Assembly: GCA_964518215.1 (NCBI GenBank)
Contig: CAZFFP010000035.1
Location: forward strand, 1 to 38,246
Direction of reading: 5' to 3'
Source: CAYSGX01 sp964518215
GTDB taxonomy: Bacteria > Bacteroidota > Bacteroidia > Chitinophagales > CAIOSU01
Length of the DNA: 38,246 bases
Shown here piece by piece: positions 1 to 9,013 of this stretch; the first letter of the stretch is position 1; each line of letters begins with the position of its first letter. A model generated the notes under the pieces. It made no database searches and was not told where the DNA came from. It saw only the letters and a list, made by a program, of their open reading frames with translations. The position numbers and the translations under genes were made by a program.

Positions 1-299
1 TTACGGTAGTGCATCAGGCGCACCTCTATTCCATGCTTGCCGATGTGCCCGAAGCTAGCGAACCCGGAACCGAGGCTTACAATTTTGTAAACACATTTAT
101 GGAAAAGTATGGCAGTAATTTCCGTTCCTTCAAGCATGGCTCGTTTCATGGCGCGCTTAATGGCATTTTATTCCTGTTGCCAATATTTGCCATCAATGCT
201 TTGTTTGAGCGCAAAGGAGCCAAATGCATTTTCATCAATGCAGGCTACTGGATAGTGTCGCTGGCGATTATGGGCGGGCTGGTGTGTGCTTATGCGTGA
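1..299 (+). CDS. DUF1761 family membrane protein, C-terminal part (cut by window edge)
   Basis: The frame is open from the left edge to the TGA at 297-299, so this is the 3' part of a gene that starts outside the window. The visible tail has FKHGSFHGALNGILF, then a hydrophobic segment, INALFERK, and a last membrane segment around GYWIVSLAIMGG. This pattern of a histidine/glycine-rich helix, an ALFER turn and a GYW helix is what I remember for DUF1761, a family of small membrane proteins of unknown function. A GTG at 9 is probably an internal valine rather than the start, because the conserved region already seems to be under way. The family assignment is from memory. Confidence 0.7.
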   Translation, partial: TVVHQAHLYSMLADVPEASEPGTEAYNFVNTFMEKYGSNFRSFKHGSFHGALNGILFLLPIFAINALFERKGAKCIFINAGYWIVSLAIMGGLVCAYA

Positions 300-433
300 G
301 TATAGTATTGTATCGTTCCTTATTCATACTTTTTTGTTTTTCTGAGTTTATTATAAAATAAGTTTTGTTTTGATGCTGTGTTTGCATAACAAATTCATAA
401 TACCATAGATGAAAATATAGCATCTCAATTGCT

Positions 434-441
434 TAGTTTTG
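434..441 (+). promoter_or_regulatory. TAnnTTTG -7 box before the PhoD-like gene
   Basis: TAGTTTTG matches the Bacteroidota -7 consensus TAnnTTTG exactly. It ends 17 bases before the ATG at 459, which also supports that start. No TTG element at the expected distance upstream is evident, so this rests on one motif. Confidence 0.4.
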
Positions 442-458
442 CTTGAAAAGCATCTACT

Positions 459-2192
459 ATGTTTCGATCTGCAATTCTTATGTTTTTTCTTGTATTTGCC
501 TTTAGGCTACATGCGCAGCATCTGAATCTTTATCCCGACTCAATTCATCATCCTTTTGTTTACGGTGTTGCCTCTGGCGACCCGAAATCTGATGGAATCA
601 TAATCTGGACAGCAGTTGAACCAGACAGCGTCAGTCAAATTTTAGACATCATCTGGCAAATTGCAGCAGACACTTCATTTTCATTACAAACACAAACAGG
701 AGTTCTTCAGGTGAGCAATATTACCGATTTCACTTGCAGGCATGATGTAAGCGGACTGAATCCAAACACACAATATTTCTACAGATTCATTACAGGAAAT
801 GATACTTCGGCAATGGGTATTACTTACACTGCTCCTACGGGAAATGCCGATAGCATTACGGTTGCCATAATCAGTTGCAGCAGTTTGTTTTCGGGCTATT
901 TTAATGCTTACAGAAACATGTCGGAGATTGAACACTTGCGAGCCATCATTCATCTGGGCGATTATATTTACGATTTTGTTGACCCCGATGAGCGTGTCAG
1001 GGTTCCGGTAGGTATGCCCAATGGATTGTCGTCATTACAAGACTGGCGGGGCAGGCACAAACTCTACCTTGCCGACCCCGACCTGCGCGAAGCCCGTAGA
1101 AAAATTCCTTTCATTCTCATTTGGGATAATCACGATTTGAACACTTCCAATCCGTTCAATGGAGCCAAAGCATTTTTCGAATACAATCCCATCAGAATGC
1201 CATCTGCAGATACCACCCGAATATGGAGGAATATTCAGTTCGGAAATCTGCTTGAAGTATTTATGATTGATATGCTCACCGAAACTACTCAGGAAACTTT
1301 TGCTTCGGGCAATTTTAAAATTATGACTCATCAGCAAAGCGAGTGGTTGAAATCCGGTTTGGGAAACGCTACATCTGTTTGGAAAATGATGGGTAGTCAG
1401 AAATTTTTCAGTCCTTGGGAACTGGGAATTTTTGCTTCGTTGCTGCCCGGCAGCGGTTTATCCAAAACATGGAATGGTTATGCTGAAAGCCGCGATTCTC
1501 TCCTGCATTTTATTCAGGATAATAGCATCAACAACTTTGTTGTAGCTGCTGGCGATTTACACATGAGTCTTTGGTCTGACTTATCACTGAATCCTTTCGA
1601 CTCAAATGTTTATAATCCCCAAACAGGCTTAGGCTGCCTCGGTGTGGAAGTAATGGGTACCAGCGTATCGCGCGGCAATCTAGACGAGGCCGGCTTACCG
1701 ATTTCTGCCGCTGCCAATCTTTACAATACTTCCAAAGGTATGAATCCCCAACAGCAATATTTGAATCTTTATGATCACGGCTATACTTTATTGAAATTCA
1801 CTCCCGACAGCATGACGGCTTATGCCTATTTGAATCCTATACTGAGCCAAACCAATCAGCAAACATTAGAGCATGTGCAGAGTTGTTGGGTAAATCAAAA
1901 CCGTTGGAGAAGAAATGAGGCTCAAACTTCTGTTGAAGATATTTTATCGGAAGAGTTTGAAGTGAGTGTATATCCAAATCCGGCTCAAACCATTGCTAAT
2001 GTCGTTGCTCCTGCTTCCGTTCAAAATCCGTTGCAGTTGTCTGTTTTCGATTCGCGCGGAAAATTGCTGTTGGAGCAAATCCTCACCGATGCCCTATTCA
2101 GTTTTGATATATCGGCATTTGCCAGAGGCATCTATGTGATTGAAGTATCTGACAAGAACTTTCGTGTGCGAAAAAAACTGGCGTTAATGTAG
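459..2192 (+). CDS. PhoD-like alkaline phosphatase family protein, T9SS cargo
   Basis: The protein has 577 residues and likely hydrolyses phosphate mono- or diesters outside the cell. Residues 1-19 are a signal peptide ending in LHAQ. An Fn3-like PhoD N-terminal domain follows (about 30-125, with FVYGVASGDP, typical of the family). The metallophosphatase domain (about 133-470) carries GDY at 167-169, DNHD at 223-226 and GDLH at 365-368, all metal-ligand motifs. Residues 500-577 form a type A T9SS sorting domain (VYPNPAQ, RGIYVIEV, basic end), so export and surface attachment or release are expected. It stands alone, with a TAnnTTTG box just upstream. Substrate is not predictable; PhoD-like proteins also include phospholipase D-like and sulfatase-adjacent members. 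Confidence 0.9.
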   Translation: MFRSAILMFFLVFAFRLHAQHLNLYPDSIHHPFVYGVASGDPKSDGIIIWTAVEPDSVSQILDIIWQIAADTSFSLQTQTGVLQVSNITDFTCRHDVSGLNPNTQYFYRFITGNDTSAMGITYTAPTGNADSITVAIISCSSLFSGYFNAYRNMSEIEHLRAIIHLGDYIYDFVDPDERVRVPVGMPNGLSSLQDWRGRHKLYLADPDLREARRKIPFILIWDNHDLNTSNPFNGAKAFFEYNPIRMPSADTTRIWRNIQFGNLLEVFMIDMLTETTQETFASGNFKIMTHQQSEWLKSGLGNATSVWKMMGSQKFFSPWELGIFASLLPGSGLSKTWNGYAESRDSLLHFIQDNSINNFVVAAGDLHMSLWSDLSLNPFDSNVYNPQTGLGCLGVEVMGTSVSRGNLDEAGLPISAAANLYNTSKGMNPQQQYLNLYDHGYTLLKFTPDSMTAYAYLNPILSQTNQQTLEHVQSCWVNQNRWRRNEAQTSVEDILSEEFEVSVYPNPAQTIANVVAPASVQNPLQLSVFDSRGKLLLEQILTDALFSFDISAFARGIYVIEVSDKNFRVRKKLALM

Positions 2193-2279
2193 CATCTTCG
2201 GGGAAGGTGTTTTCAAAAGAAATATCCGTATGCTGATTTAGTATAATTTTACGCCTCATTTTTCTATTTAGTCCTGCCC

Positions 2280-4589
2280 ATGCTTTTCAGGTTATTGCTA
2301 TTGTTGCTGTTGCCTTTATCTGTTTTTGCACAGCAGAAATATACCTTGAGCGGCTATGTAAAAGATTCGCTTTCGGGCGAGGAGCTGATAGGAGCAAGTA
2401 TCATTATTGAAGAGTTGAATTCTGGTGGAACTACCAATGTTTACGGGTTTTATTCTATCACTTTACCTGCCGGTAAATACAATGTCAAAGTGCAGTATTT
2501 AGGCTATGAGGCTAAACAGTTTCTGCTTTTATTAGATAAAAACTACGCGCTCAATATTGAATTAAATCAAGTGTCGAAACGCTTGCAAACAGTAGAAGTG
2601 AAAGCCGAGCGCACCGCGGAACATAGTATTCGCTCTGTAGAAATGAGTGTAACACAACTTTCCATTCAAACCATCAAAAGCATACCTGCCATTTTTGGTG
2701 AGGTTGATATTATCAAATCGCTCTCGTTGCTGCCCGGTGTGGTGAATGCAGGCGAAGGAGTAGGTGGTTTTTATGTGAGAGGTGGGGGAGTGGACCAAAA
2801 CCTGATTATGTTAGACGAAGCGGTGGTTTATAATGCTTCACACTTGTTAGGCTTCTTTTCTGTTTTTAATCCCGATGCGGTGAAAGATGTAAAACTCTAT
2901 ACCGGAGGCATTCCTTCTGAATATGGCGGACGGCTTTCATCCATTTTAGATGTTCGCATGAGAGACGGCAACATGAAGAAGTATTCGGTAAGCGGAGGCA
3001 TTGGTTTGATTTCGAGTAGAATTGCTGTGGAAGGTCCGATAAAAAAAGACAAGGCTTCTTTTTTGTTCACCGCCAGACGCACCTACAGCGATTTGCTCAT
3101 TCGTTTGGCTCGCGACCCGGAGATTCGTGAAAACCGCTTGTATTTCTATGATTTCAATGGAAAAGTAAACTGGAAAGTAAACGATAAAAACCGCATTTAT
3201 TTTTCTTCTTACTTCGGAAGAGATGTTTTCAGATATACCAATTTGTTTCGCATTTTTTGGGGCAATGCTACCGCTACCATGCGTTGGAATCACCTCTTTA
3301 GCGAACGGCTGTTTTCCAATCTTTCATTTGTTTTCAGCGATTATCAATATGCTTTAGGTCGCCCTTCGGGAGAACAGGCTTTCGACTGGACGGCAAAAAT
3401 TCGCAACTATACGCTGAAGTATGATTTTTCTTATTTCATCAATACCAAAAACACTTTAAAGTATGGCGTGCAAGGTATTTATCATCGTTTTTATCCCGGA
3501 GAAATAAAACCGCTTTCTGCTAATGAAGTGTTGAACGTGATTAAAGTGCCGGAAAAAAATGCCATTGAAGCGGCAGCGTATATTTCTAACGAGCAAACCC
3601 TGCACGAAAATGTTACGGTGCAGTATGGCATTCGCTATTCTTTATTCGGAAATATTGGTGCCGGAAGAAATTATGTGTATGACGAAAACAACGAAGTAAC
3701 CGATACCACTTTTTACAAGCGCATGGAATGGTTCAATACTTTTCACGGTCCCGAGCCTCGTGTTTCATTGCGCTATGCTTTTCTGAAAGACAATGCTATA
3801 AAAGCATCTTACATGCGCACCCGCCAGTATCTGCACTTGATTTCGGGAAGCACCGTGAGTTCTCCTTTAGATATTTGGGTGCCCAGCGATACTTATATTC
3901 AGCCCATGAAAGGCGACCAGGTGGCGGTTGGTTTTTTCAAAAATTATTTTGACAATTTAATGGAAACTTCAGTAGAGGTTTTTTACAAACACATGCACGA
4001 TATAATTGACTACATAGATAATGCTGAACTATTGCTGAGCGATAAAATTGAAACACAAGTATTGAGCGGCAAGGGATGGGCTTATGGCGCAGAATTTCTG
4101 GTAAAAAAAAATACCGGGCGATTCACCGGATGGGTTAGTTATACGCTCTCCCGCACCCGAAGACAAATCGAAGGCATCAACGATGGCAATCCATATCCGG
4201 CAGTATATGACCGCACGCACAATGTCAATGTGGTGGGTTCGTTTGATGTAACCGAGCGTGTAGTGTTAGCCGCCAACTGGACTTACAACACAGGGCTTGC
4301 CGTTACTTTTCCTTCCGGTAAATTTGTTTACGGAGGAAATATCTATCCTTATTTTTCAGAGCGCAATGGCTACCGAATGCCACCTTATCACAGGGCTGAT
4401 ATTTCTTGCACATTGAAAGGAAAGGAAGGCAAGCGTTTTTACAGCGAATGGAATTTTTCGGTGTATAACTTGTATTACAGAAAAAATCCGTTCTCAATTA
4501 TTTTCAAAGAAGATGACGGGCAACCGAAAGCCATTAAAATTTATCTGTTTGCCATTGTGCCTTCTGTAACCTGGAATTTTAAATTTTAA
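2280..4589 (+). CDS. TonB-dependent outer-membrane receptor with carboxypeptidase-like N-terminal domain
   Basis: The protein has 769 residues and probably imports an unknown substrate across the outer membrane, powered by TonB. A signal peptide (1-17, very Leu-rich) is followed by a carboxypeptidase-regulatory-like beta domain (about 22-105, LSGYVKDSLSGEELIGA), a plug domain (about 120-225, with VRGGGVDQNLIMLDEA) and a beta barrel ending in the aromatic WNFKF. It is shorter than SusC proteins and lacks a SusD partner. Instead it is followed two bases later by a DUF4249 lipoprotein gene, a pairing common in Bacteroidota. The substrate cannot be read from the sequence. A TAATTTTA element near 2244 is one mismatch from a -7 box. 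Confidence 0.93.
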   Translation: MLFRLLLLLLLPLSVFAQQKYTLSGYVKDSLSGEELIGASIIIEELNSGGTTNVYGFYSITLPAGKYNVKVQYLGYEAKQFLLLLDKNYALNIELNQVSKRLQTVEVKAERTAEHSIRSVEMSVTQLSIQTIKSIPAIFGEVDIIKSLSLLPGVVNAGEGVGGFYVRGGGVDQNLIMLDEAVVYNASHLLGFFSVFNPDAVKDVKLYTGGIPSEYGGRLSSILDVRMRDGNMKKYSVSGGIGLISSRIAVEGPIKKDKASFLFTARRTYSDLLIRLARDPEIRENRLYFYDFNGKVNWKVNDKNRIYFSSYFGRDVFRYTNLFRIFWGNATATMRWNHLFSERLFSNLSFVFSDYQYALGRPSGEQAFDWTAKIRNYTLKYDFSYFINTKNTLKYGVQGIYHRFYPGEIKPLSANEVLNVIKVPEKNAIEAAAYISNEQTLHENVTVQYGIRYSLFGNIGAGRNYVYDENNEVTDTTFYKRMEWFNTFHGPEPRVSLRYAFLKDNAIKASYMRTRQYLHLISGSTVSSPLDIWVPSDTYIQPMKGDQVAVGFFKNYFDNLMETSVEVFYKHMHDIIDYIDNAELLLSDKIETQVLSGKGWAYGAEFLVKKNTGRFTGWVSYTLSRTRRQIEGINDGNPYPAVYDRTHNVNVVGSFDVTERVVLAANWTYNTGLAVTFPSGKFVYGGNIYPYFSERNGYRMPPYHRADISCTLKGKEGKRFYSEWNFSVYNLYYRKNPFSIIFKEDDGQPKAIKIYLFAIVPSVTWNFKF

Positions 4590-4591
4590 AA

Positions 4592-5398
4592 ATGAAGTTT
4601 TCGATTCAACATGTTTTATGTCTTTTTTCTTTCGCCTATTTTTTTTCCTCCTGCGAAGAAGAAATTCATGTTGACCTAAAAGATGCCGAGCCAAAGATGG
4701 TGGTGGAAGGCTGGGTTTTTGACCATGAAGGACCTTATACTGTTCAACTGACCAAAACTACAGGCTATTTTTCTGCTATAGAGCCGCCACCCATTCTCAA
4801 TGCTATAGTAACTATTTCTGAAAACAATACATTCACCGACACTCTTTTTATGACCGAACCGGGAGCTTATCAAACGGTAAGTCTTTTACAATCGAAAATG
4901 GGGGCTACCTATACTTTGAAAATTTTTCACGAAGGAGAAATTTATGAAGCTGTCTCCACACTGCGTCCGGTTGCGCCCATAGACACATTGACTTTTCGCT
5001 TTCGCGACAGCTCAACAGGGAGAAGAGAGGGTTACTTGGTATCCATTTATTTTCAGGAGCCTCCTAGAATCGGTAATTTTTATCGTTGGCTTTTTTACAG
5101 AAACGATGAAATAGTTGACCGTAAAGATGAAATGTATGCCAGCGATGAATTTTACGATGGCAACTACATCATTTTTGAATTTGGTAAAAGAGTAAATTAT
5201 GGCGATACGGTTCGTATTGAAATGTTTTCGATGGACCGTGCCGGTTACGATTTTTTCAATGCGCTCGATGAGCAGGATAATACAGGCGATTTGTTTGATA
5301 CTCCTCCCGGCAACGTAAAAGGAAATATCAGCAACGGAGCGATTGGGTATTTTGGCGCTTCTTCCGTTAGTAAGAAAGAAATAATTATTGAAGATTGA
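4592..5398 (+). CDS. DUF4249 family lipoprotein, partner of the TonB receptor
   Basis: The protein has 268 residues. A short signal peptide ends in FFSSC, giving a lipidated Cys followed by EEE. The mature part begins IHVDLKDAEPKMVVEGWV, the typical DUF4249 opening, and continues with beta-rich sequence (TVQLTKTTGYF, IVTISENN). Members of this family are encoded directly after TonB receptors in Bacteroidota and are presumed to act as outer-leaflet substrate-capturing partners, but no member's function was recalled. The two-base spacing from the receptor implies one transcript and translational coupling. Confidence 0.85.
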   Translation: MKFSIQHVLCLFSFAYFFSSCEEEIHVDLKDAEPKMVVEGWVFDHEGPYTVQLTKTTGYFSAIEPPPILNAIVTISENNTFTDTLFMTEPGAYQTVSLLQSKMGATYTLKIFHEGEIYEAVSTLRPVAPIDTLTFRFRDSSTGRREGYLVSIYFQEPPRIGNFYRWLFYRNDEIVDRKDEMYASDEFYDGNYIIFEFGKRVNYGDTVRIEMFSMDRAGYDFFNALDEQDNTGDLFDTPPGNVKGNISNGAIGYFGASSVSKKEIIIED

Positions 5399-5441
5399 TG
5401 GTTAAAGCCTTGCTTAAAATTTTTGAGCCGCCAACATTCAT

Positions 5442-5449
5442 TATTTTTG
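5442..5449 (+). promoter_or_regulatory. TAnnTTTG -7 box before the crotonase gene
   Basis: TATTTTTG is an exact match to the Bacteroidota -7 consensus, 22 bases before the ATG at 5472. It suggests that the hydratase gene is transcribed separately from the receptor/lipoprotein pair. Confidence 0.4.
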
Positions 5450-5471
5450 CCTGCAACACAAAATTTCTCTC

Positions 5472-6251
5472 ATGAATTTCCAACACCTTTTAGTAACCGT
5501 TGAAGACAACATATTAATCATCACCATCAATCGTGAAAGCAAGATGAACGCGCTGTGCCGCGAGTTGATAGCCGAATTGAAAGTAGCCGTGCAACGCCTC
5601 TATGATGAAGTTGATTTAAAAGGTGCAGTCATTACTGGCAAAGGCGATAAAGCATTTGCAGCCGGTGCTGATATTTCAGAATTTATCGGGCTGGATACCG
5701 CACAAGCCAAAGCGCTTGCCACTACCGGGCATGAAGTTTTTAATATGATTGAAAATGCTTCCAAACCGGTGATTGCGGCAGTAAATGGTTTTGCTTTAGG
5801 AGGAGGTTGCGAACTGGCAATGGCTTGTCATATTCGTATTGCAGGCGAAAATGCCAAGTTCGGTCAGCCCGAAGTTAATTTGGGAATCATACCCGGCTAT
5901 GGCGGCACGCAACGATTGACGCAATTGATAGGAAAGGGCAGGGCTTTTGAATTATTGATGACGGGTAAAATGATTAATGGCGCTGAAGCATATCGCATGG
6001 GCTTGGTGAATCAATTAGGACATAACGAAACCCTGCTTCAAACTGCCACCGAAATGATTGAAGCCATTGCTGCTAAAGCGCCTGTTGCCATTGCTAAAGT
6101 GATTGAAAGCGTTAATGCTGCGTTTAATAATGAAGTGAATGGCTTGCAGTTTGAAATTGATGCTTTTGCTCATTGTGCAGCTACCGAAGATTTTCAGGAA
6201 GGCGCTTCTGCCTTTCTCGAAAAAAGAAGAGCGAAGTTTCAAGGAAAATAA
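5472..6251 (+). CDS. Enoyl-CoA hydratase/isomerase (crotonase) family protein
   Basis: The protein has 259 residues, the usual length for a stand-alone crotonase. It should hydrate a trans-2-enoyl-CoA to a 3-hydroxyacyl-CoA in beta-oxidation or a related route. The oxyanion-hole segment FAAGADISEF is near residue 65. The catalytic pair is present as Glu114 in GGGCELAMAC and Glu134 in GQPEVNLGIIPG, spaced 20 apart as in rat crotonase (Glu144/Glu164), which favours hydratase over other crotonase activities. YGGTQRL follows. No thiolase or hydroxyacyl-CoA dehydrogenase gene adjoins it, though acyl-CoA genes appear at the far end of the window. Confidence 0.92.
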   Translation: MNFQHLLVTVEDNILIITINRESKMNALCRELIAELKVAVQRLYDEVDLKGAVITGKGDKAFAAGADISEFIGLDTAQAKALATTGHEVFNMIENASKPVIAAVNGFALGGGCELAMACHIRIAGENAKFGQPEVNLGIIPGYGGTQRLTQLIGKGRAFELLMTGKMINGAEAYRMGLVNQLGHNETLLQTATEMIEAIAAKAPVAIAKVIESVNAAFNNEVNGLQFEIDAFAHCAATEDFQEGASAFLEKRRAKFQGK

Positions 6252-6256
6252 TTTTG
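6249..6256 (+). promoter_or_regulatory. Possible TAnnTTTG -7 box upstream of thrA
   Basis: TAATTTTG overlaps the crotonase stop codon. If used, it would give thrA a leader of roughly 230 bases containing the GCAAAG repeats and the long hairpin. The distance is large, so a closer, less canonical promoter is equally possible. Confidence 0.25.
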
Positions 6257-6260
6257 GCAC

Positions 6261-6282
6261 GCAAAGCCGCAAAGTTGCAAAG
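6261..6282. repeat. Three GCAAAG units with 8-bp period
   Basis: GCAAAG occurs at 6261, 6269 and 6277, separated by two variable bases. From memory, tandem cgcaaag-type units are a frequent intergenic repeat in Bacteroidota genomes. It lies between a gene end and the thrA leader. Confidence 0.5.
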
Positions 6283-6421
6283 GGATTAAATGTTAGTGTG
6301 AGACATTCTTAAACTAATCTCTCTAAAACCATACACTTTCATGCCAATCAACACTATGTCTGTATAAAATGGTTGTGTCGGTATGTTGCTATTATGTTGT
6401 TTCGTAGAGAAAATTTTACAG

Positions 6422-6471
6422 GCATAAGTTGATTCAGTATTGTTATTTAATAATACTGTAGCATCTTGTGC
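6422..6471 (+). promoter_or_regulatory. Extended stem-loop in the thrA leader
   Basis: The outer arms GCATAAG (6422-6428) and CTTGTGC (6465-6471) pair over 7 bp with one G-U. The inner arms AGTATTGTT (6436-6444) and AATAATACT (6449-6457) pair over 9 bp with one G-U around an ATTT loop. The 7x7 internal loop can form further pairs. The structure ends 22 bases before the thrA ATG and has no U-tract, so it is not a terminator by itself. A regulatory role is inference. Confidence 0.35.
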
Positions 6472-6493
6472 ATTCTGTTTAAAAATCATCATT

Positions 6494-8944
6494 ATGCGCA
6501 TTATAAAATTCGGTGGCTCATCGGTGGCTACTCCTCAAAGAGTAAAAGATGTTTTAAGTATTGTTCTTCAAATCAAAAAACAACACAAAGAAATTGCGGT
6601 AGTGATTTCGGCATTCGGTGGTGTTACCGATGAGTTGATTCGCTTGTGCGAATTAGCGTTGCAGGGAGAAGAACAATTCAAGCCCGTTTATAAACAATTG
6701 GAAAAACGTCATTGCGATGCAGTGAAAGCATTGGTTCCTTTGAGACAACAGCCTTCAGTGCTGGGCAATGTGATACAAACCATGAATCAATTGTATGACA
6801 TCTGCAAAGGCATTTCGCTCATCAAAGAATTGTCGCCCAAAACCAAAGATTTGGTATTGAGTTTCGGTGAAAGACTTTCGGCATACATCATCAGTGAAGC
6901 GTTAAAAGAACAGATGAAAGATGCCGCTTTTTTAGATGCCCGCGAAGTCATAAAAACTGATGCTTCGTTTGGATATGCCAAAGTGAATTTTGAAAAAACT
7001 AATGCGCTCATTCGCAATTATTTCAAACAAAACAAAGGCACGCAGGTAATCACAGGTTTTGTGAGCGCTACCGAAGAAAACGAAACTACCACGTTGGGCA
7101 GAAGCGGTTCCGATTACACGGCTTCCATTTTTGGCGCAGCGCTCAAAGCGGCAGCCATTGAAATTTGGACTGATGTAGATGGCATCATGACCACCGACCC
7201 GCGACAGGTGAAGCAGGCATTTCCGGTGCCACAACTCACTTATCATGAAGCCATGGAGTTATCGCATTTCGGGGCTAAAGTTATTTTTCCTGCCACTATG
7301 CGTCCGGCTATGGTCAGCAAAATTCCTATTCTGGTTAAAAACACTTTCAACCCATCGTTTGCCGGCACACTTATTTCGCATAAAAATGCCGATGACGCGC
7401 ATATTGTAAAAGGTATTTCTTCATTAGGCAATATTTGTCTGCTCAATATTGAAGGCAGCGGAATGGTAGGCGTTACAGGCGTTTCGGGCAGATTGTTCAC
7501 CGCGCTTTCGAGAGAAAAAATCAATGTCATTCTCATTTCTCAGGCATCTTCCGAACATTCTATTTGTATTGCGGTAAACGAAGTTGAAGCCGCTAAAGCC
7601 AAGCGTGTAATTGAGATTGAATTTCAGTGGGAAATCAGAAACGGACAAATAGACGAAGTGGTGATTCAGCGCGACTTGTGCATAGTAGCTATTGTGGGCG
7701 AAAACATGAAACACCTGCCCGGCACGGCTTCTAAAATGTTTGGTGCCTTAGGCAAAAATGGTGTGAACGTAGTTGCCATAGCGCAGGGTTCTTCCGAAAA
7801 AAACATTTCGGCAGTAATCGCTTCAAAAGACCAAACCAAAGCGCTCAATTCGCTGCACGAAGCCTATTTCCTTTCCGATAAAAAAATGCTCAATCTTTTT
7901 GTGTTAGGACCCGGATTGGTAGGCAGCAAAGTTTTGGATATTATTGAAAAACAACGCAAACATCTTTCTGATAATCATTTGATTGACATGCGCGTGATTG
8001 GTATTGCCAACAGCAGCAAAATGTATTTCGATGAAAATGGCAACGCTCATATTCACTGGAAAAACAAATTGCAGGACAACAGCAATGCCATGAATATTAA
8101 CGAATTTGTGAAACGCATGCAGGGGCACAACCTGCCCAACAGCGTGTTTGTTGATGCTACCGCCAGCGACCTTCCCATTCCGTTTTATGAAAAAATATTA
8201 GGAGCACATATTGCCATTGTTACACCCAACAAACGCGCCTGCTCAGAGAAACTTTCTTATTACCGAAAACTGAAACACCTCAGTGTGCATCACAATGCCC
8301 GTTTCCTTTTTGAAACCAATGTAGGCGCAGGTTTACCTGTTATCAGCACACTCAACGATTTGATGATGAGTGGCGATGAAGTTCTGAAAATTGAAGCGGT
8401 GGTTTCGGGCACACTCAATTATTTGTTTTATCATTTCGATGAAGGCATGTCGTTTACCGAACTGCTGCAACAAGCCAAAGACATGGGCTACACCGAACCT
8501 GATCCCCGCGATGATTTGAGCGGTATTGATGTGGCGCGAAAAATTCTGATTCTGGCGCGTGAGTGTGGCAGCGATTTGGAGTTGAAAAATGTTTCGGTAG
8601 AAAATCTGGTGCCCGACAATTGCCGCAAAGCGAAAACCGTTGAGACATTTTTAGCCGAACTTAAAAAATCGGAATATTTGTTTACCGAGCGATTGCTGAA
8701 AGCCAAAAAGAAAAAACAAAAACTCAAATACATAGCTTCGTATGAAAACGGCAAAGCGAAAACTTCACTCACTGCCGTTGACGAATCGCATCCTTTTTAT
8801 TCATTGGCAGGCACCGAAAATTCTTTCTGTTTCACCACACAACGCTACAAACAATATCCGTTAGTGGTAAAAGGACCGGGCGCAGGCGCGGAAGTAACCG
8901 CTGCGGGCGTGTTTGCCGATATTATTAAGATTGGGAATAGTTGA
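6494..8944 (+). CDS. thrA: Bifunctional aspartokinase / homoserine dehydrogenase
   Basis: The protein has 816 residues from the ATG at 6494, which opens MRIIKFGGSSV; an in-frame ATG at 6440 would add 18 residues of no homology. It phosphorylates aspartate and reduces aspartate semialdehyde to homoserine, the first and third steps of the threonine/methionine branch. The aspartokinase domain spans about 1-300 (KFGGSSV, GRSGSDYTAS, DVDGIMTTDPR), tandem ACT regulatory domains about 310-455 (VTGVSGRLFTALS), and the homoserine dehydrogenase about 465-816 (GPGLVGSKVL, GAGLPVIST, VVSGTLNYLF). The ACT domains imply feedback control by threonine or related amino acids. thrB and thrC do not follow; the next gene is convergent. 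Confidence 0.97.
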   Translation: MRIIKFGGSSVATPQRVKDVLSIVLQIKKQHKEIAVVISAFGGVTDELIRLCELALQGEEQFKPVYKQLEKRHCDAVKALVPLRQQPSVLGNVIQTMNQLYDICKGISLIKELSPKTKDLVLSFGERLSAYIISEALKEQMKDAAFLDAREVIKTDASFGYAKVNFEKTNALIRNYFKQNKGTQVITGFVSATEENETTTLGRSGSDYTASIFGAALKAAAIEIWTDVDGIMTTDPRQVKQAFPVPQLTYHEAMELSHFGAKVIFPATMRPAMVSKIPILVKNTFNPSFAGTLISHKNADDAHIVKGISSLGNICLLNIEGSGMVGVTGVSGRLFTALSREKINVILISQASSEHSICIAVNEVEAAKAKRVIEIEFQWEIRNGQIDEVVIQRDLCIVAIVGENMKHLPGTASKMFGALGKNGVNVVAIAQGSSEKNISAVIASKDQTKALNSLHEAYFLSDKKMLNLFVLGPGLVGSKVLDIIEKQRKHLSDNHLIDMRVIGIANSSKMYFDENGNAHIHWKNKLQDNSNAMNINEFVKRMQGHNLPNSVFVDATASDLPIPFYEKILGAHIAIVTPNKRACSEKLSYYRKLKHLSVHHNARFLFETNVGAGLPVISTLNDLMMSGDEVLKIEAVVSGTLNYLFYHFDEGMSFTELLQQAKDMGYTEPDPRDDLSGIDVARKILILARECGSDLELKNVSVENLVPDNCRKAKTVETFLAELKKSEYLFTERLLKAKKKKQKLKYIASYENGKAKTSLTAVDESHPFYSLAGTENSFCFTTQRYKQYPLVVKGPGAGAEVTAAGVFADIIKIGNS

Positions 8945-9013
8945 AGTAAACATTATGTCTATCGAAATGGATTCTTCATTTTCTAATAAAACCTGACAGG
9001 AATAATTGAAGTT

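Noticed and set aside
6440..6493. Upstream in-frame ATG extending thrA by 18 residues.
   Set aside because: It overlaps the leader hairpin, and the family begins at the MRIIKFGGSSV start.
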